Assembly: GCF_001484605.1 (NCBI RefSeq)
Contig: NZ_CP013747.1
Coordinates: 2,418,001-2,482,000 of the forward strand
DNA: 64,000 bases
Direction: 5' to 3'
From: Pseudarthrobacter sulfonivorans
GTDB taxonomy: Bacteria > Actinomycetota > Actinomycetes > Actinomycetales > Micrococcaceae
Position 1 is the first letter of the stretch; each line of letters begins with the position of its first letter. Below, piece after piece: positions 1 to 9,498 of the stretch. The translations under genes and the position numbers were made by a program. Under the pieces are notes generated by a model. The model was given only the letters and a program-made list of their open reading frames with translations. It was not told the DNA's origin and did no database searches.

Positions 1-694
1 GGGCAAAAAGATCCGTCTTGGGTACCGCGGGGCTGCCGTGCTGGAAGTACTGCTCAGCCTGCTTCCAGCCTTCGTCGGAGATGCCGAGGTCACCGGAGTC
101 GTCCTTGTAACGGGTGAGGATACCGGCGAACACGAGCTGTGCCGTGGCAGTTCCCATGCCGGTGACGCGCTCATAGCGGTCCTTGAATTCGTCCTTGGTC
201 CAGAGGTCCGTCCAGTCTTTGGGAGCGGCGTCGGCGGTGACCTTGTCCGAGTTGTAGCCCAGGAGGATGGCCTGCTTTACCAGCGGCCAATAGGCTTCGC
301 CGTCACCGAGCGCCTGGTCAACTTCGCCCGCCCAGGCCGGTTTGTAGGCCTCAAGGGCGTCCGCGGCCTTGATCTGTGCGAAGTACATGTTGTTCAGTCC
401 AAAGGCCACATCAGCAATCGGGTTGTTCTTTTCGGCGATCAGTTTGTTGGTGGCGTCTGCTCCGCCGGCGCCAACAACTTCGACTTTGTAGCCTGCTTTT
501 GCGGCCTCTGCGGTCAGCCACTCACCCCGGCCTTCACCATTGGAATTCGTGTAGATCACGAGGGTTTCGCCGGAACCTCCGGCCGGCGCGGACGAAGCAT
601 CCCCGGAGGCTGCAGGGGTGGGCGTTCCTCCGCCGCAACCGGCAAGCAGGGTGACGGCGAGGACGGCGGCGGCCAGGGTTTGGACTTTACGCAC
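1..694 (-). CDS. ABC transporter substrate-binding lipoprotein (partial, 3' end outside window)
   Basis: Extracellular solute-binding protein of the family 1 / iron(III) type, the ligand-capturing lipoprotein of an ABC importer. I translated the minus strand from a GTG at 694: positively charged VRK, a hydrophobic stretch, then lipobox LLAGC, a Gly/Ala/Ser-rich linker and ETLVIYTNSNGEG, the usual first strand of iron-type periplasmic binding proteins. An in-frame ATG just upstream is excluded because it meets a stop six codons later. About 231 residues are present; the rest, and presumably the permease and ATPase genes, lie beyond position 1. The substrate (iron, thiamine or phosphonate type) cannot be fixed from this fragment. 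Confidence 0.85.
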   Translation of the reverse strand, partial: MRKVQTLAAAVLAVTLLAGCGGGTPTPAASGDASSAPAGGSGETLVIYTNSNGEGRGEWLTAEAAKAGYKVEVVGAGGADATNKLIAEKNNPIADVAFGLNNMYFAQIKAADALEAYKPAWAGEVDQALGDGEAYWPLVKQAILLGYNSDKVTADAAPKDWTDLWTKDEFKDRYERVTGMGTATAQLVFAGILTRYKDDSGDLGISDEGWKQAEQYFQHGSPAVPKTDLFA

Positions 695-883
695 GATCAG
701 GACTCATTTCTTCACTGGAACGAACCGGAGCATATTCCGGCAACTCTATAGCCGGACCGGTCAGATAAGGGCTATATATGCTATCGATTTGATAAACAGC
801 CCGGCTGACTAGTCTTGTCCGGTCAAGGGAACATCCAGCGCACGGTTCATTAACGGGCCGTGAACGTTGAGGGACCTGCTCCT

Positions 884-913
884 GACGTGTCAGTGACGGA
901 TGACTGACACGTC
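884..913 (-). terminator. Perfect 11-bp inverted repeat after the thioesterase gene
   Basis: GACGTGTCAGT (884-894) and ACTGACACGTC (903-913) form an 11-bp stem with an 8-nt loop, starting 4 bp after the thioesterase stop on the minus strand. No T-run follows, as is common for actinobacterial terminators. It could also act as an operator for the downstream binding-protein gene, which starts about 190 bp further on. Confidence 0.55.
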
Positions 914-917
914 CTGC

Positions 918-1352
918 TCAGTCCTGAATGAGGGTTTCCGTCAGGTGATGCGTGGGAATCCGGTCCCGCTCATAGGTGATTTCGGTGTAGCCGTGGGGCT
1001 CGGGCTTGCCGGCCGGGCTGAGGTTCACAAAGACGATCTCTTCGATGGTGAGGATGCTTTGGCGCGTGATCATGTTGCGGACTTCGGCGCGCATAGTCAA
1101 GGACGTCCGGCCGAAGCGCGTCGCCGTCAGGCCCATCTCCACCAGGTCTCCCTGCACTGCCGAGCTCACGAAGTTGATCTCCGAGATGTACTTCGTGACC
1201 GCGCGGCCGTTGCCAAGCTGAAGGATGGCATAGATCGCCGCTTCCTCATCGATCCATTTGAGCAGGCTTCCGCCGAAAAGGGTCCCGTTGGCGTTCAGGT
1301 CCTCCGGCCGGATCCATTTGCGCGTGCGGAAGGTGATGTCAGTGGATTCCAT
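918..1352 (-). CDS. Acyl-CoA thioesterase, hotdog fold (YciA/BACH type)
   Basis: A 144-residue single hotdog domain that would hydrolyse acyl-CoA to free acid and CoA in the cytosol. Near residues 20-40 it shows NANGTLFGGSLLKWIDEEAA, the family motif with the catalytic Asp/Glu region. ISEINFVSSAVQGDLVE in the middle fits the second strand of the fold, and the length is typical. It stands alone, with a hairpin directly after its stop. The acyl chain preference cannot be read from the sequence. Confidence 0.88.
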   Translation of the reverse strand: MESTDITFRTRKWIRPEDLNANGTLFGGSLLKWIDEEAAIYAILQLGNGRAVTKYISEINFVSSAVQGDLVEMGLTATRFGRTSLTMRAEVRNMITRQSILTIEEIVFVNLSPAGKPEPHGYTEITYERDRIPTHHLTETLIQD

Positions 1353-1428
1353 ATGGCGAGGTTAGCGTGCCGCGGCGCACGTTACGTCGTAGCGGTTGTT
1401 GTGTAACGGGCCGCCGCCCGGATTTGGC

Positions 1429-1932
1429 TCAGGCCATGGCAGTGTGGGCGGCGCTGTGCGAGTCAATCGACTTGGCGTAGCAGTACGAGTGCTCCACGCC
1501 CACGTAAGCGCCAAAGTTGGGGACGGAATCGAAGCCGGAGTTCTCGTAGAAGTTCCGGCCGTCCGGCTGGGCCGAGCCTGCTTCGGCCTTGATGCGTGTG
1601 ATGCCCTGCTTGTGCGCCTCGGCTTCGAGGGCTGCCAGGATGGAGCTGGCCACGCCAGAGCCGCGCGTATACGGGAGCACATAGAGCCGCTTGATTTCGG
1701 CCGTGGCGCTGTCCAGCAGCCTGAGTCCGCCGCAGCCCACGGGCTGTCCCGAACCTTTGTCGTACGCCACGAGGAACACGGCACAGTCAGCGCCCGACGG
1801 CGGGGTCCCCGGTTCGTGGTCAGGGGTACCGAAGCGGGCGTCCAGTTCCGCCTGCTGGGCCCTGCGCAGATCGGCACCCACAGGGTTGGCCCAGGTGACC
1901 TGCCTGATGTTGAGCCGTGGGTTGGTCTGCAT
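1429..1932 (-). CDS. GNAT family N-acetyltransferase
   Basis: A 167-residue GCN5-related acetyltransferase. Motif A is visible around residues 83-100 (IKRLYVLPYTRGSGVASSIL), which carries the acetyl-CoA pyrophosphate loop, here RGSGVA. NFYENSGFDSVPNFG near residues 127-141 is the usual C-terminal motif B. The N-terminus (residues 1-50) is the variable substrate side. The start ATG at 1932 follows a short intergenic gap after the glutamate dehydrogenase gene, on the same strand. The acceptor is unknown; an amine-bearing small molecule or a protein N-terminus are both possible. Confidence 0.85.
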   Translation of the reverse strand: MQTNPRLNIRQVTWANPVGADLRRAQQAELDARFGTPDHEPGTPPSGADCAVFLVAYDKGSGQPVGCGGLRLLDSATAEIKRLYVLPYTRGSGVASSILAALEAEAHKQGITRIKAEAGSAQPDGRNFYENSGFDSVPNFGAYVGVEHSYCYAKSIDSHSAAHTAMA

Positions 1933-2028
1933 GACTGCCTCGTTTCGCCGAAGGGTGATGCCTGATAAGCCTAAGAGGCTGCGGTTACCGCGGTGTTTCC
2001 TGCGCGTAAGCGGATGGAGAACTACGGG

Positions 2029-5000
2029 CTACCGGCGGACCAGGGTTCGCAGCAGCTTCAGGGCGACGGAGATCGAAGCGATGTCCACGTCCCCTGGTTT
2101 GGTCACTTCAGCAAACGTGTCCTTGATCCGGGCAAGCTGCTCCTGGTGCCCGCGTTCCCAGGCCACGACCCGTTCAGCGGCATCGACTCCTGCAGCTTGT
2201 TGCGGAGTGGACTTCATCACGTACGTGGTCATGTCGGCGACGGCCGAATAGACATCGTCGCGCAGCGCCGCCCGGGCAAGGGCTTCCCAGCGGTTCGCCC
2301 TGGGGAGGTCCGTGATGCGAAGCAACAACCTGACTACGCCAATGCGCTCGAAGATTGCGAAGTGCACGTCGAGGATCGCGGTGACGGGCTCCCGGACCTG
2401 TTCCGAGATGAGCGAGATGTCCAGGAGGGCGAAGCTTTCCAGCAAATCAGAGGCACGCTTGCCGAGCTCAGCAGGCAGGCCAACGCGGTCCCAGTGCGCC
2501 AGACGGTCCTCCACAAGGTCGAGACCGGCCCCGCGCAAGTAGTCCGAGGTCCTGTTTCGCAGGTTGTCGAGCGTCGGCCTGATGCGGGCCAGGGCTTCGG
2601 CGATCGGCTGGTCCCTGTGGTCATGGGTCACATACCAGCGGGTGGCGCGGTCCAAAAGCCTGCGCATGTGCAAGGCCACCCCGGCGCTTTCCTTGCTGGG
2701 GAATTCCGGGGGAAGTGCGGCCAGGGCCGCGACTATCGAATCCAGATCGTAAGCCTCCCGCAGGACCACGAAGGCCCTGGCCACGGCGGCGGCGCTGGCC
2801 GTGGTTTCCTCGATGGCGCGGAACGCGAAAGTAATTCCGCCGATATTGACGATGTCGTTGGCCATGACGGTTCCCACGATCTCACGGCGCAGCGGATGCC
2901 TGTCCAGTTCGGCGCCGAAGCGTTCCACGATCTGGCGGGGGAAATAGCTGCGCAGGGCCTGGTGGAACCAGGGGTCGTCGGCGAGGTCGCTGGCGTTCAG
3001 TTCCCGGGCCAGTTCGATCTTGGCGTAGGCGGCCAGCACGGACAGTTCGGGGGAGGTCAGACCTTCCCCGTGCTCCAGGCGGGCGTGCAGGGCCGCCGTG
3101 CTCGGCAGCCCTTCGAGGTTCCGGTCCAGGTCGGCCGTGGTTTCCAGCCAGTCCATGGTCCGCTCGAACCCGGGGCTCCAGTTCAGCACGAGCTGCCGCT
3201 CGGCCACGAGGAGCGCGTTTTGCTCGGTGTTGTCCTTCAGGACGAGCCTGGCCACCTCATCGGTGAGCGAATGCAGGAACCCGGTCCGCTCCTCCCGGCG
3301 CATCAGTCCTGCCGCGATCATCGCATCGACGAAGATCTTGATGTTGACCTCGTGGTCGGAACAGTCGACGCCGGCCGAGTTGTCGATCGCGTCGGTGTTC
3401 AGGAGAACGCCGTGCAGCGCGGCTTCGATCCGGCCCCGCTGGGTGACGCCAAGGTTCCCGCCTTCGGCGATGACCCGGGCCCGCAGTTCGTGTCCATTGA
3501 TGCGGATGGCGTCGTTGGCCTTGTCTCCCACCTCGGCCTGGGTTTCGCTGGAGGCCTTGATGTACGTGCCGATGCCGCCGTTGTAGATCAGATCCACGGG
3601 GGCGCGCAGGATGGCCTGGAGGAGTTCCTGCGGCGCCATGCTGCTCCGGCCCCTTTCGAGGCCCAGCGCGATCCGGACCGGATCGCTGATCGGGACGGTC
3701 TTTGCGGACCGGGGGTAGACGCCGCCGCCCGCGCTGATGGCCCGGGCGTCATAGTCGGCCCAGGAGGACCGGGGCAGCCCGAAAAGCCGCCGGCGTTCTG
3801 CATAGGAGGTGTCCGGATCGGGGTTTGGGTCCAGGAAGATGTGCCGGTGGTCGAAGGCCGCCACCAGCACGATATGGCGGGAGAGCAGCATCCCGTTGCC
3901 GAAGACGTCGCCGCTCATGTCGCCGATGCCCGCGACCGTGAAATTCTCCTGCTGCGTGTCCAGGCCCAGCTCGCTGAAGTGCTGCTTCACCGACGCCCAC
4001 ACGCCGCGGGCCGTGATGCCCATTTCCTTGTGGTCGTAGCCTACGGACCCGCCGGAGGCGAAGGCGTCGTCGAGCCAGAAGCTGTACGCGTGGGCCACCT
4101 CGTTGGCGGTGTCCGAAAAAGCAGCCGTCCCCTTGTCTGCGGCCACCACCAGGTAGTAATCGTCGCCGTCGTGACGGACCACATTCTTGGGGGCTACCAC
4201 CGTGCCGCCGTTTCCGGAACCAAGCAGGTTGTCCGTGACATCGAGCATTCCCCTAATGAAGATCCGGTAGCTCTCCTGCCCCTCGGCCATCCATGCGGCC
4301 CGGTCAATCGCAGGATCCGGAAGCCGTTTGGCGTAGAAGCCGCCCTTGGCCCCGGTGGGCACAATGACCGAGTTCTTGACGTTCTGGGCCTTGACCAGCC
4401 CCAGGACTTCGGTGCGGAAGTCCTCGCTGCGGTTCGACCAGCGCAGGCCGCCGCGGGCCAGCATGCCGAAGCGGAGGTGAACGCCTTCCACGCGCGGCGA
4501 GTAGACCCAGATCTCGAACTTGGGCCTCGGAAACGGTGCGTTGGGGATGGCGGCCGGGCTGAGCTTGAAGCTCACATGGGGCCTGTCCAGGAAGTAGTTG
4601 GTTCTGAGTGTGGCCTCGATCAGGTTCATGAACGTGCGGAGCAGCCGGTCGGCGTCGAGGCTGGGGATTTCCTCGATCGCGGCCATCAGTTCCTTCCTGG
4701 CGGCGGCCGTGTCGCGGAGGCGCCTGGTCCAGTCAATGCCGGGAACGAATTTGGCGTGGAACAGCGCGAGCAGTGCGTGCGTGGCCCGGGTGTTGGACAG
4801 CAGGCTGTCCGCCATGAAGCCATAGGAATTCAGGGTGCCCAGCTGCTGCAGGTATTTGGCGTAGCTGCGGAGGACCACGGCCTGGCGCCAGCTGACCCCC
4901 TCCCTGATTACCAGGGCATCGAAGCCGTCCGACTCGATGTCTCCGCGCATGGCCGCGCAGAACGAATCCGCCAGCAGCATGCTGGTTTCCAGGGGATCGA

Positions 5001-6918
5001 TGCCGGGCGGGTACTTCAGCCCGAGGTCGTAGAGGAAGAGGTCCTGGCCGTTGGCGCGCCGAAGCTCAAAGGGACGCTGGTCCAGCACCTCAAGCCCCAG
5101 GTTGTGGAGGAATGGCAGGAACCGGGTGAGGCTCTGGGCGCTGGTCAGGTAGAGGCGCATCCGTGCGTCCTCTGCCGGCGGCCGCGTGGCTTCCGGCCGG
5201 ACATAGACAGTCAACAGAGGGTCGTCCAGCGCCCGCCCGCCCGTCCCGTCAAGGTCGAATTCCTCGAAGGCGGCGATGTCGCGGACCGCGTCCTCGGCGT
5301 CGTGGTCCGCACGGTAGCCGGGCGGAAACGAGCCCGACCACAGTGTCGAGAGCCGCGCCGCCTCCTCTGCGGTGAATCGGTCACGGAGGGACTCGTCCAG
5401 GCCCTCCGTCCACGAGCGGCTTGCCGCCACTACACGCCGCTCCAGCTCCAGGGGGTCGACGCCGGGTGCTGGCGTCCCGGGGCCCAGCCGGATCCGAAAG
5501 AACACCCGGGCCATGGGGGAGTCGCCCAGCCGGACCTCGAACTCGATGGACGGGGATTTGAAGGCGTGCCTGAGTTCCTGCTCGATCCTGAGCCGGACCG
5601 CAGTGTTGTAGCGGCGCCGGGGAAGGAAAACCAGGGCGGACATGAAGCGGCCGATGCTGTCCGGCCGCAGGAAAAGCCGCGTTTGGCGGCGCTGCTGCAG
5701 GCGCAGGATCTCCGTGGCCAGCTGGGCCAGATCGAGCTGTTCCATATGGAACAGCTCGTCGAGTGGAAACGACTCCAGCACCGCCAGCAGTTCCTTGCCC
5801 TGGGGCGAGGCAGCCTTGAAACCAAGGCGCTCCTGCACGGCCAGGACCTTGTCCCGGACCACCGGAATGCGGCGTACGGACTGGCCTGTGGCGCCCGGGG
5901 CGAGCAGGCCCACAAAGCGCCGTTCTCCGGCCACGGCTCCGCCATCGTCGAAGATCCGAAGACGGATCTCGTCCAGGTAGGCGGGCCGGGGGACCGAGGA
6001 ACGCAGATCCGAGGTAGCGAGGGTGAGTGCCCGCGGGCTGTGGAGGCTTGCCTCCCCGGACTCCTCTGTGTGAGGTGCGCCGGAGGCCGGACCAGCCCCG
6101 CCTTCCGGACGGTCCTCCCGGAGCAGCCCCAGCCCCGCGCCCGCCCGCACGCGCAGCGCATCCCGGCCGCCCGCCGTCGTGCGCTCATATTCGCTGTACC
6201 CGAGGAACACGAAGTTGCCGTTGTCCAGCCAGAGCAGCAGTTCCCGGAGCTGATCCGGAGCCGGGACCGTGGCGCTGGGGAATTTGTCAACGGAGCCGAC
6301 GGCGGCCGTCACCTGGGCATGGATGGCTGGGAGGTCTTCGGCGACTGCATGAACATCGGCCAGCACCCCGTGGAGGTTCGCGATGACTTCCTCGGCGCCT
6401 GAGTCCCCAGGCAGCCTGCCGATTTCCACGGCCACCCAAGTCTCTGTGGTCCCATCCTGGATGCCGTCCAACTCGTCCGGGCGGACGTCCGGGATTTCCG
6501 CATGGCCCGCGTTCGCCGCTGTCAGTCCGGCCCGCGATGGCCCATGCGCGACGTCCAGCAACGCATGCGTTTCAGGGTCCCGCCGCACCCGGAACGTGGG
6601 GTGCACGAGCAGCCGGATCGACGCACTCTCCCTGGTCAGCTCGGCTGTCACCGAGTGAACCAGATGGGGCATGTCATTGGCGACCACCATCACGATGCTC
6701 GCATCGGTTTCATTCAGGACCCCGACGACGGACTGTCCGGGAGCGCGGATCCCCGCCAATTCCGCGTGGTACCGGGCCCGCCGGCCCAGGGTCTCCGGAC
6801 TGTAGTCCAGGAGGTCCTCCGCCGCGACGTGCTCGTAGTAGTCCGCGAAGAAGGAATCGTTGGCCTCGAACGGGCCGGCAGCCCCTCCCTGGGCAGCCGG
6901 TGCGGTTTCGCGTGACAT
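2029..6918 (-). CDS. gdh: NAD-specific glutamate dehydrogenase, 180-kDa class
   Basis: Catabolic NAD-dependent glutamate dehydrogenase (L-glutamate + NAD + water to 2-oxoglutarate + NADH + ammonium) of the very large class found in Streptomyces and Mycobacterium. The product is 1629 residues against about 1600-1650 for the family. The long N-terminal half carries the regulatory ACT-like segments. The catalytic domain lies past the middle, with VIVPTGAKGGFYAKR (substrate lysine loop) and a nucleotide-binding region containing VIAEGGNLGVTQRGR. I chose the ATG at 6918 (MSRETAPA) because a GGAGG lies nine bases upstream; an in-frame ATG at 7011 lacks this. It probably shares a transcript with the phosphatase gene upstream. 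Confidence 0.95.
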   Translation of the reverse strand: MSRETAPAAQGGAAGPFEANDSFFADYYEHVAAEDLLDYSPETLGRRARYHAELAGIRAPGQSVVGVLNETDASIVMVVANDMPHLVHSVTAELTRESASIRLLVHPTFRVRRDPETHALLDVAHGPSRAGLTAANAGHAEIPDVRPDELDGIQDGTTETWVAVEIGRLPGDSGAEEVIANLHGVLADVHAVAEDLPAIHAQVTAAVGSVDKFPSATVPAPDQLRELLLWLDNGNFVFLGYSEYERTTAGGRDALRVRAGAGLGLLREDRPEGGAGPASGAPHTEESGEASLHSPRALTLATSDLRSSVPRPAYLDEIRLRIFDDGGAVAGERRFVGLLAPGATGQSVRRIPVVRDKVLAVQERLGFKAASPQGKELLAVLESFPLDELFHMEQLDLAQLATEILRLQQRRQTRLFLRPDSIGRFMSALVFLPRRRYNTAVRLRIEQELRHAFKSPSIEFEVRLGDSPMARVFFRIRLGPGTPAPGVDPLELERRVVAASRSWTEGLDESLRDRFTAEEAARLSTLWSGSFPPGYRADHDAEDAVRDIAAFEEFDLDGTGGRALDDPLLTVYVRPEATRPPAEDARMRLYLTSAQSLTRFLPFLHNLGLEVLDQRPFELRRANGQDLFLYDLGLKYPPGIDPLETSMLLADSFCAAMRGDIESDGFDALVIREGVSWRQAVVLRSYAKYLQQLGTLNSYGFMADSLLSNTRATHALLALFHAKFVPGIDWTRRLRDTAAARKELMAAIEEIPSLDADRLLRTFMNLIEATLRTNYFLDRPHVSFKLSPAAIPNAPFPRPKFEIWVYSPRVEGVHLRFGMLARGGLRWSNRSEDFRTEVLGLVKAQNVKNSVIVPTGAKGGFYAKRLPDPAIDRAAWMAEGQESYRIFIRGMLDVTDNLLGSGNGGTVVAPKNVVRHDGDDYYLVVAADKGTAAFSDTANEVAHAYSFWLDDAFASGGSVGYDHKEMGITARGVWASVKQHFSELGLDTQQENFTVAGIGDMSGDVFGNGMLLSRHIVLVAAFDHRHIFLDPNPDPDTSYAERRRLFGLPRSSWADYDARAISAGGGVYPRSAKTVPISDPVRIALGLERGRSSMAPQELLQAILRAPVDLIYNGGIGTYIKASSETQAEVGDKANDAIRINGHELRARVIAEGGNLGVTQRGRIEAALHGVLLNTDAIDNSAGVDCSDHEVNIKIFVDAMIAAGLMRREERTGFLHSLTDEVARLVLKDNTEQNALLVAERQLVLNWSPGFERTMDWLETTADLDRNLEGLPSTAALHARLEHGEGLTSPELSVLAAYAKIELARELNASDLADDPWFHQALRSYFPRQIVERFGAELDRHPLRREIVGTVMANDIVNIGGITFAFRAIEETTASAAAVARAFVVLREAYDLDSIVAALAALPPEFPSKESAGVALHMRRLLDRATRWYVTHDHRDQPIAEALARIRPTLDNLRNRTSDYLRGAGLDLVEDRLAHWDRVGLPAELGKRASDLLESFALLDISLISEQVREPVTAILDVHFAIFERIGVVRLLLRITDLPRANRWEALARAALRDDVYSAVADMTTYVMKSTPQQAAGVDAAERVVAWERGHQEQLARIKDTFAEVTKPGDVDIASISVALKLLRTLVRR

Positions 6919-7033
6919 TCCACTGCGCCTCCACGGCAAGGGCTGGCACCACTGGCCGTGGTCCCCTGGGGAAGCCCCATGCCTGACTTCATCATGGACG
7001 CCCCGCCACATGGCGTCCAGTGTTTCGCAGCGG

Positions 7034-7705
7034 CTACGCGGCGCCGCCCGTGGGGTCCTCGGCGGTCGGATCCGCGAGAGCGAGGCCGCCCACCGGGCTC
7101 CCGTCCCAGTGGATCAGCTTCCAACCGGCGCCGGGGTCCCCTTCCAGGGCCACGATGCCCGTGTTGGACAGGACGTGGCGGGCTGCGAACTCATGGTCGG
7201 TGCCGGCGGCGCGGAGCCCGGTCCAGGTGCGGATGGCCGCTCCGTGACTCACCACGGCCGCGACGGCGGAGCCACCATTGCTGGCCGCGTGCTCGGCAAT
7301 CCGGTTGATCGCGGCGTCGTACCGTTCGAAAAACTCGTGGCCGTCCGGGCCCGCCGGCATCCGGCGCTCCAGGTCACCGGCTGCCCATGCGAACACTGTC
7401 CCCATGTAGCGCATGTGCGACTCGTGGTCGGTCAGTTTCTCCAGCGCCCCTGCTTCGATCTCGTGCAGCCCATCCAGGACTTCAAGCTCAAGCCCGTGGA
7501 GCCGGGACAGCGGGGCGGCCGTGATCTGGGTCCGCAGAAGTGTTGATGCGTACACTGCGCCTATCTGCTCGTTGGCCAGGGACCGTGCCATGGCCTCGGC
7601 CTGGCGTTCTCCCAGCTCGGTCAGCCCCGGCCCCGGGTGGGCGGTGTCCAGCTGGCCGAGTACGTTGCCGGGGGTCTGTCCGTGGCGGATGAGGAGCAGC
7701 TTCAT
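7034..7705 (-). CDS. Histidine phosphatase family protein (phosphoglycerate mutase-like)
   Basis: A cytosolic phosphatase of the two-histidine branch; the RHG motif with phospho-accepting histidine is in MKLLLIRHGQTPGN at the very N-terminus. A second conserved arginine lies in STLLRTQITA, and the catalytic second histidine in VVSHGAAIR near residue 165. Start: ATG at 7705, which places RHG at residue 8; a longer open frame upstream only adds Arg/Pro-rich non-family sequence. 223 residues, normal for the family. It lies 115 bp upstream of glutamate dehydrogenase on the same strand. The substrate is unknown. Confidence 0.88.
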   Translation of the reverse strand: MKLLLIRHGQTPGNVLGQLDTAHPGPGLTELGERQAEAMARSLANEQIGAVYASTLLRTQITAAPLSRLHGLELEVLDGLHEIEAGALEKLTDHESHMRYMGTVFAWAAGDLERRMPAGPDGHEFFERYDAAINRIAEHAASNGGSAVAAVVSHGAAIRTWTGLRAAGTDHEFAARHVLSNTGIVALEGDPGAGWKLIHWDGSPVGGLALADPTAEDPTGGAA

Positions 7706-7779
7706 GACTCCAGTTTCGCATCCGGCGGCGAGATCCGGCGTCTGCCTGCCGGGCCGACGTCGGGCGCGCCCACCGCAAC

Positions 7780-7806
7780 CGGTTTCGGCAAGCTCAACCA
7801 CCGAAA
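7780..7806. repeat. Half-copy of a dispersed palindromic (REP-like) repeat
   Basis: GGTTTCGGCAAGCTCAACCA at 7781-7800 continues into CCGAAA. The same string, with one C-to-T change (AATCACCGAAA), reappears inside the E2 gene at about 15914-15939. No inverted partner is present here. It sits beside the purB terminator, in the gap between purB and the phosphatase gene. Confidence 0.6.
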
Positions 7807-7835
7807 GGCGCCGGGCCCTCCAAGGACCCGGCGCC
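7807..7835 (-). terminator. Terminator hairpin after purB
   Basis: GGCGCCGGG (7807-7815) and CCCGGCGCC (7827-7835) form a 9-bp all-GC stem with an 11-nt loop, 31 bp past the purB stop. On the minus strand it is followed by TTTCGG, a weak T-tract. Confidence 0.75.
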
Positions 7836-7866
7836 GCCGTCGTACTTCTTGTGCCCGCGGGCGTGC

Positions 7867-9309
7867 TTACTTGAGGTGGTCCACCAGCTGGTCAGCGATG
7901 CCCGTGTACTTGCCGGGTGTGAGGGCGAGCAGCCGGGACTCGGCGTCGGGGGAGAGGCCCAGGCTCTGGACGAATTCCTGCATACGGGCGGCGTCCACAC
8001 GCTGTCCGCGGGTGAGGTCCTTGAGGCGCTCGTACGGGTTTTCCATGCCTTCGACGCCGGCGATCGCTTCGGCACGCATGACCATCTGGATGGCCTCGCC
8101 CAGAACTTCCCAGTTGGTGTCCAGGTCCCCGGCGAGCACGTCTTCGGCAACATCGAGGCGGTCAAGGCCCTTGGCGACGTTGGAGATCGCCAGGAGGGAG
8201 TGGCCGAACGCCACACCGATGTTGCGCTGGCTGGAGGAGTCGGTGAGGTCGCGCTGCCAGCGGGAGGTCACCAGCGTGGAGCCCAGCACGTCCAGGAGGC
8301 CGGAGGAAATTTCCAGGTTCGCTTCGGCGTTCTCGAACCGGATGGGGTTGACCTTGTGCGGCATGGTGGAGGATCCGGTGGCGCCGGCCACGGGGACCTG
8401 GGCGAAGTAGCCGATGGAGATGTAGCTCCACATGTCCGTGCAGACGTTGTGCAGGATCCGGTTGAACCGCGCGACGTCGGCGTAGAGCTCGGCCTGCCAG
8501 TCGTGGCTTTCGATCTGGGTGGTCAGCGGGTTCCAGGTCAGGCCCAGGCCCTCGACGAAGGACTTGGCCACCTGCTGCCAGTCAGCGCCGGGGACAGAGG
8601 CCACGTGGGCTGCATAGGTGCCGGTGGCGCCGTTGATTTTGCCCAGGTATTCGGTCCCCGCGATCCGGTCCAGCTGGCGGGTCAGGCGGTGCGCGATGAC
8701 GGCCAGTTCCTTGCCCAGGGTGGTGGGCGTGGCCGGCTGGCCGTGCGTGCGGGACAGCATGGGGACTGCGCGGTTGTCCTCGGCCATCTTGCTGATCTGG
8801 GCAACGAGGGCGCGTGCGGCGGGCAGCCACACGTCCTCCACAGCACCCTTGACGCCCAGGGCGTAGGAGAGGTTGTTGATGTCCTCGGACGTGCAGCCGA
8901 AGTGGACCATGGCGGTCAGGTTCTCGATGCCGATGGCGGGCAGCCGGCGGCCGATGTAGTACTCCACAGCCTTCACGTCATGGACGGTAACGGCTTCGAT
9001 TTCGGCGAGCTCGGACACCGAGGCGGAGTTGAATTCGGTGACGATCGCGCGGAGCTTTTCCTGCTGTTCCGCGGTGAGCCGGCCTGCGCCGGGAAGGACA
9101 TTGTTGCTGGTCAGGTGGATGAGCCACTCGACTTCCACGGCCACGCGGTCACGGTTCAGGGCTGCCTCGGACAGGTAGTCAACGAGGGGCGCAACGGCGG
9201 ACTGGTAACGGCCGTCCAGCGGACCCAGGGCGATCTGGTCCGGTGACGCGGCGAGGGCCAGGCGTCCGGAGGGCGTGCGGGTATCAGCTGTGGCGGCAGT
9301 TTCAGGCAT
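7867..9309 (-). CDS. purB: Adenylosuccinate lyase
   Basis: Catalyses two beta-eliminations of fumarate in purine synthesis: SAICAR to AICAR, and adenylosuccinate to AMP. The fumarase/aspartase signature SSTMPHKVNP is at residues 313-322 in the flexible catalytic loop. The general-acid histidine lies in SRTHGQPATP (residues 186-195). 480 residues, the length of the longer actinobacterial PurB form. The N-terminal 25 residues before IALGPLDGRYQ look like a poorly conserved extension. It stands alone with its own terminator, and its promoter must lie in the 189-bp gap before the divergent WXG-like gene. Confidence 0.97.
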   Translation of the reverse strand: MPETAATADTRTPSGRLALAASPDQIALGPLDGRYQSAVAPLVDYLSEAALNRDRVAVEVEWLIHLTSNNVLPGAGRLTAEQQEKLRAIVTEFNSASVSELAEIEAVTVHDVKAVEYYIGRRLPAIGIENLTAMVHFGCTSEDINNLSYALGVKGAVEDVWLPAARALVAQISKMAEDNRAVPMLSRTHGQPATPTTLGKELAVIAHRLTRQLDRIAGTEYLGKINGATGTYAAHVASVPGADWQQVAKSFVEGLGLTWNPLTTQIESHDWQAELYADVARFNRILHNVCTDMWSYISIGYFAQVPVAGATGSSTMPHKVNPIRFENAEANLEISSGLLDVLGSTLVTSRWQRDLTDSSSQRNIGVAFGHSLLAISNVAKGLDRLDVAEDVLAGDLDTNWEVLGEAIQMVMRAEAIAGVEGMENPYERLKDLTRGQRVDAARMQEFVQSLGLSPDAESRLLALTPGKYTGIADQLVDHLK

Positions 9310-9498
9310 GTGCTGATTCTTTCATGAACTCCTCACTGCCGCTTAAGCGGTCCGTCGCATGTGAACAGCGGCGTGACTTGTCCACATAGCCGACGGCGGT
9401 GCTTCCGTCGTGGGGGCGGCATTCCGTAGCGTCGGGGTTCAGGAGTTGGCCTTGACGGACGAGAAGTTCGGGCGGGTATCCGGGACGGGGGAACGGGC

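Noticed and set aside
1993..6402. 1469-codon open frame on the plus strand opposite glutamate dehydrogenase
   Set aside because: Antisense shadow of a high-GC gene: low-complexity Gly/Arg/Val/Gln-rich sequence, no family motif, while the minus strand encodes an unmistakable NAD-glutamate dehydrogenase.
6919..7011. Glutamate dehydrogenase start at 7011
   Set aside because: The extra 31 residues are Trp/Arg-rich without family likeness, and the ATG at 6918 has a GGAGG at proper distance.
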